A stretch of DNA of 64,000 nucleotides from Magnetococcales bacterium DCbin4 (GTDB lineage Bacteria > Pseudomonadota > Magnetococcia > Magnetococcales > UBA8363). The position numbers were made by a program, and so were the translations under genes. The first letter of the stretch is position 1. Each line of letters begins with the position of its first letter. This document shows, piece by piece, positions 61,055 through 64,000 of this stretch. The notes under the pieces are model-generated. The model had not been told where the DNA came from. It did no database searches and saw only the letters and a program-made list of their open reading frames with translations. The stretch lies in contig PEAN01000015.1 in assembly GCA_002753735.1 (NCBI GenBank), forward strand, positions 1 through 64,000, read 5' to 3'.

Positions 61055-61110
61055 GGTTCCAAGGGTTCCTGAAGGGGTGATAAGGATGGATGCGTTTAAC
61101 CTGTCATGAA

Positions 61111-61145
61111 AAACAAACAACCGAGGGCGCGGGATACGCGCCCTC
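61111..61145 (-). terminator. Terminator of the small minus-strand gene
   Basis: GAGGGCGCG (61123-61131) pairs perfectly with CGCGCCCTC (61137-61145). On the minus strand it is followed by GGTTGTTTGTTTTT, so it ends the 124-residue gene just before the nitronate monooxygenase gene. Confidence 0.85.
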
Positions 61146-61252
61146 GATCATGCTCCCGGGGGGCAGGATTGCTGATGCCCGTGTCCGTTACCCTGGCGTC
61201 GTTCGACCAGGAAACAGGTCCGTTGACCGGAGTCGGAATCCGACCCGTCACA

Positions 61253-61627
61253 TCAGGCGGCAAACGCGGCAGAAATGTCGGCTTTCTTGCTGTCGGAATC
61301 CAGGCGAACCTTTCTGCTGGATTCGGGGATGAGGCAAACCTTGAGCCGCTCTTCCAGCCGGTTCAATGCCCATTTGGGATCAATGTTGACCAGAGAGCAA
61401 ATCCAGTTGAAGGATCCCGGTTCCATGGACGGAGAGTGGAACCATTTTTTCAAGGTGCGGTAGTCATAGCGAAAAACAGGATCTTCCATGACGGCGGGGT
61501 CCTGGCGATACTTTTCCAGCGCGATCAGGTCACGTACCGCACGATCCATGACAGCCATCCACAGATGGGTGTCGTTATTGTCGGCGACGGGTTCGTTCAT
61601 GATCTCCGAAACCACCGATTTTTTCAT
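61253..61627 (-). CDS. Small conserved-looking hypothetical protein
   Basis: The 124-residue protein starts at ATG 61627, with a strong GGAGGAGG six bases upstream; the frame extends to 61684 without support. It has no signal peptide. The Trp-rich, helical text THLWMAVMDRAVRDLIA, LKKWFHSPSMEPGSFNWIC and VNIDPKWALNRLEERL suggests a compact fold, possibly nucleic-acid binding, but I do not recognise a named family. It has its own terminator and ribosome site, so it is surely expressed as a single gene. Confidence 0.72.
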   Translation of the reverse strand: MKKSVVSEIMNEPVADNNDTHLWMAVMDRAVRDLIALEKYRQDPAVMEDPVFRYDYRTLKKWFHSPSMEPGSFNWICSLVNIDPKWALNRLEERLKVCLIPESSRKVRLDSDSKKADISAAFAA

Positions 61628-62055
61628 GATCCTCCTCCCGGAATAATGCGTCGGTACCCACATGATCGACAAAAGACAAACCACCCACCCTGTCCTGCCA
61701 ATGATGAAAACCGGTCAGGTCGGGCCAAGTGGAAGGGGTGTTGTGGGCACATGTTGTTTTCGTTATAAGGTGTCGTCCTGCTTTCCTGGGTCAATGCCTG
61801 GTGAAATCAAAATTCAGCACGGTACGTCGAAGCCCAATTGTATAGTCGATTCCTGTTGCAATTGCAATCAGCAAATCTTTTCACTCGCGCGACTGTTTTG
61901 CAAGCCATATTTTGCCCCGGTCGGGGGGATGCCTGGAAAAGTGGGGGGATTCGGACATGTTTTTCAATGAGTAAGCTTGATTTAAAGATCGTGATGGTCA
62001 AAAATGGCGGCTTGAGACAATCTGCTTCCACTTATGCATTTCATAAAGGTTCGTT
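61628..62055. other. Intergenic region before cheA
   Basis: There are 428 bases between the divergent small protein and cheA. Short frames on both strands (61807-62031 minus, 61838-62140 plus) have no ribosome site or similarity. I see no clear promoter or repeat. Confidence 0.45.
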
Positions 62056-64000
62056 ATGTCCGAGGAAGATGATGAGCTATTGGGTATGTTTGTTCAGGAA
62101 GCCTCCGAGCATCTTGAAACCATTGAACCCGATCTCCTGACGCTGGAGGAGAACGGGGATGACACGGAACCGGAGATCATCAACAGGTTGTTCCGCGGCG
62201 TCCATTCCATCAAAGGCTCTGCCGGATTCTTCGGGCTTACCAACATTACCAAGCTGAGCCATATCATGGAAAATCTGCTCGGCAAGGTGCGGGAACGGAC
62301 CATGTCGGCCTCGCCTGCGGTCACCGACAGTCTGTTGTCGGGATTGGACAAGCTCAAGGCAATGATCGCGGATGTCTCTGCCAGCGGATCGGTGGATGCC
62401 AGCGAGGAAGTCCGTGTCATCCAGGCGGTATTGGATGGTGAAGGGGGGGCTGCGGCTGGACCTCCCGCAGCGGCGCCTGCCAAGGATGGGGCACCGGTTG
62501 CACCTCCCGCGCCGCCGCCCGAACCCGAGGCGGCACCCGGAGAAGAAGCGCAACCTGCCGAATCGGCTGCTGCCGGTGAAGAACTCCCATTCGATGTGAA
62601 GGAAGCGCCTGCACCCGGGAAGGTAGCGCCTGCACCCGGGGTGGTTCCCCCCAAGGCGGCGGCTCCTGCGGCATCGGGGCCGAAGATGCAGGCCACTGCG
62701 CCATCCGGGGTCGGTTTTGATCTCGCCAAATATCCGGACGTCGTTTCCGAATCCATCATTCATGGCCGGCGCTTCTTTTTGTTCCACCTGGATGTGGAGG
62801 GTTCCGGTTCCGACAAGAGGGTACGGTTCAACCAGACCAAGGCATTGCTCTCATCGGTCGGCAAGGTGGTGGATACCGATCCCGCCATTGCCGGGGAGCA
62901 GGACCTGGAAGGGTATTCCGGGGTGGTGCTGGACCTCCTGATCACGACGGTCCTGGAAGAGGATCTGCTCGTTTCGTTGCTCCAGACCGATTCTGGCCGG
63001 GTGCAACGGTTGGAGATCCCTTCCGAATTGGCGCACAAGGTGGCCCCCCCCAAAGGAACCGCCCCCTCCGCGAGCCGGCAGCCCGAGCGCTCGCCCGAGG
63101 CCGAAGTGGCCACGGAGGCGTTCGTGCAGGAGGTTGGGTTCAAACCACGGCTGCAACGTCCCGAGCCGGGATCTTTGTCCACCGTGGTCAGCAAGGGGCG
63201 TGAATCGAGCGGCTCTTCCAGCCAGAAGGGTGGTGGGCCGCCGGCGGTGGAAGAGACTTTGCGGGTCAGTGTCTCGCTGCTGGATGAACTGATCAACATG
63301 GCGGGGGAACTGGTGCTGGCCCGTAACCAGTTGACCCGGGCCGCTGTCGAAGTCCAGACCCAGTTTCCCCATTTCGGACCCTTGATTCAAAACCTGGACT
63401 CCATCACCAGCCGCATCCAGGAAAAGGTGATGCAGGCCAGAATGCAGCCGGTGAGCGTGGTCTTCAACAAATTTCCCCGGATCGTCCGCGATCTGGCACG
63501 CAAGCTTGAGAAAAAAATCGACCTGGAAATTCGTGGTGGCGAAGTCGATCTGGACAAGTCGGTGATTGAACATCTGTCCGATCCGCTGACCCACATGATC
63601 CGCAACGTTGCCGATCATGCCATCGAATTGCCGCAGGAGCGGATCAAGATTGGCAAACCAGAGGCCGGTCAGGTGGAACTGGCCGCCTATCATGAAAACG
63701 GCCTGGTGAATATTTCCCTTGCGGATGACGGGGCGGGGATTGATGCCGAAAAGGTCAAGCAGAAGGCCCTGGAACGGGGGCAGATCACCGAGCGTCAAGC
63801 CGATGCCATGAGCGAAGAAGACGCGCTGAATCTGATTTTCGCACCCGGTCTTTCCATGGCCAAAAAGGTCTCCGACGTGTCGGGACGCGGCGTCGGCATG
63901 GATGTGGTGCGCACCAATATTGAAAAACTGGGCGGTACGGTCACGGTCCAATCCAAGGTTGGCAAGGGGACCAACATCATCCTCAAGCTGCCGCTGACGT
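62056..64000 (+). CDS. cheA: Chemotaxis histidine kinase CheA, cut by the window edge
   Basis: 648 codons are present and the frame is open at the edge. The P1 Hpt domain has H50 in RGVHSIKGSAGFFG. A long Ala/Pro-rich linker (about 130-215) and an extra domain (about 220-320, GFDLAKYPDVVSESIIHGRR) come before the P3 dimerisation helix (DELINMAGELVLARNQL). The P4 kinase has an N-box NVADHAIELPQER, G1 DDGAGID and G2 SGRGVGMDVVR. The missing end should hold the rest of P4 and the P5 CheW-like domain. AAAGG lies upstream of the ATG. It probably begins a chemotaxis operon that continues outside the window. Confidence 0.96.
   Translation, partial: MSEEDDELLGMFVQEASEHLETIEPDLLTLEENGDDTEPEIINRLFRGVHSIKGSAGFFGLTNITKLSHIMENLLGKVRERTMSASPAVTDSLLSGLDKLKAMIADVSASGSVDASEEVRVIQAVLDGEGGAAAGPPAAAPAKDGAPVAPPAPPPEPEAAPGEEAQPAESAAAGEELPFDVKEAPAPGKVAPAPGVVPPKAAAPAASGPKMQATAPSGVGFDLAKYPDVVSESIIHGRRFFLFHLDVEGSGSDKRVRFNQTKALLSSVGKVVDTDPAIAGEQDLEGYSGVVLDLLITTVLEEDLLVSLLQTDSGRVQRLEIPSELAHKVAPPKGTAPSASRQPERSPEAEVATEAFVQEVGFKPRLQRPEPGSLSTVVSKGRESSGSSSQKGGGPPAVEETLRVSVSLLDELINMAGELVLARNQLTRAAVEVQTQFPHFGPLIQNLDSITSRIQEKVMQARMQPVSVVFNKFPRIVRDLARKLEKKIDLEIRGGEVDLDKSVIEHLSDPLTHMIRNVADHAIELPQERIKIGKPEAGQVELAAYHENGLVNISLADDGAGIDAEKVKQKALERGQITERQADAMSEEDALNLIFAPGLSMAKKVSDVSGRGVGMDVVRTNIEKLGGTVTVQSKVGKGTNIILKLPLT

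Overview
The window looks like chromosome from a motile, chemotactic Gram-negative bacterium of the Pseudomonadota. Support comes from the flagellar run fliK-flgD-flgE-fliL-fliM-fliN-fliO-fliP, cheR and cheA, lipoprotein and Sec signal peptides, an ETF:ubiquinone oxidoreductase, and many Shine-Dalgarno-led genes in a fairly GC-rich background. The TPR/glycosyltransferase-9 protein, the number of hybrid histidine kinases and the flagellar order would fit a Magnetococcia-like lineage. No magnetosome genes are present, so that placement is an inference only.

Layout. 1-10.1 kb is mostly housekeeping: a CCA-adding-enzyme homologue with altered catalytic residues, mtaB, glnA and amtB (nitrogen assimilation), a TPR/glycosyltransferase protein and two unknown proteins. 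Two perfect DnaA boxes facing each other lie at the end of mtaB. 10.1-17.5 kb is a defence island: a MntA/HepT toxin-antitoxin pair, then a tightly packed operon of a C5 DNA methyltransferase, a Vsr endonuclease, a 1006-residue protein with two GHKL ATPase modules (MutL/MORC-like at the N-terminus, histidine-kinase-like at the C-terminus) and a 603-residue receiver-like protein. This operon is the best candidate for an undescribed system: a methylation/nick module apparently wired to a phosphorelay. 17.6-27.9 kb holds a Thr-rich lipoprotein, a CPA2 cation/proton antiporter, a histidine kinase/LuxR regulator pair and a divergent hybrid kinase with three receiver domains.

27.8-35.2 kb is an oxidative-stress and sulfur segment. 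An oxyR-type regulator is broken, yet the four-part OxyR-like operator in front of the intact catalase gene remains. Rubrerythrin follows. Then, on the minus strand, come a double-CNBD/rhodanese protein, a TsdA-like dihaem cytochrome c and a SulP permease. A scar copy of the katA end fused to the rubrerythrin end lies at 34.9-35.1 kb. It directly borders a 4.1 kb AT-rich gene for a STAND/NACHT-like NTPase with a probable C-terminal PD-(D/E)XK nuclease, a second likely defence gene.

40-45.3 kb carries a chemoreceptor, a small membrane protein and a sodium/solute-symporter-histidine-kinase fusion. 45.6-53.0 kb is the flagellar hook/switch/export cluster. 53.1-64 kb holds ligA, ETF-QO, a DUF2927 protein, cheR, aroE, a nitronate-monooxygenase-like protein, a small unknown protein and the first 648 codons of cheA, which runs off the window. 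Short palindromes with a GGCAATCCC-type core recur in several gaps. I saw no rRNA, tRNA, CRISPR array or recognisable insertion sequence.
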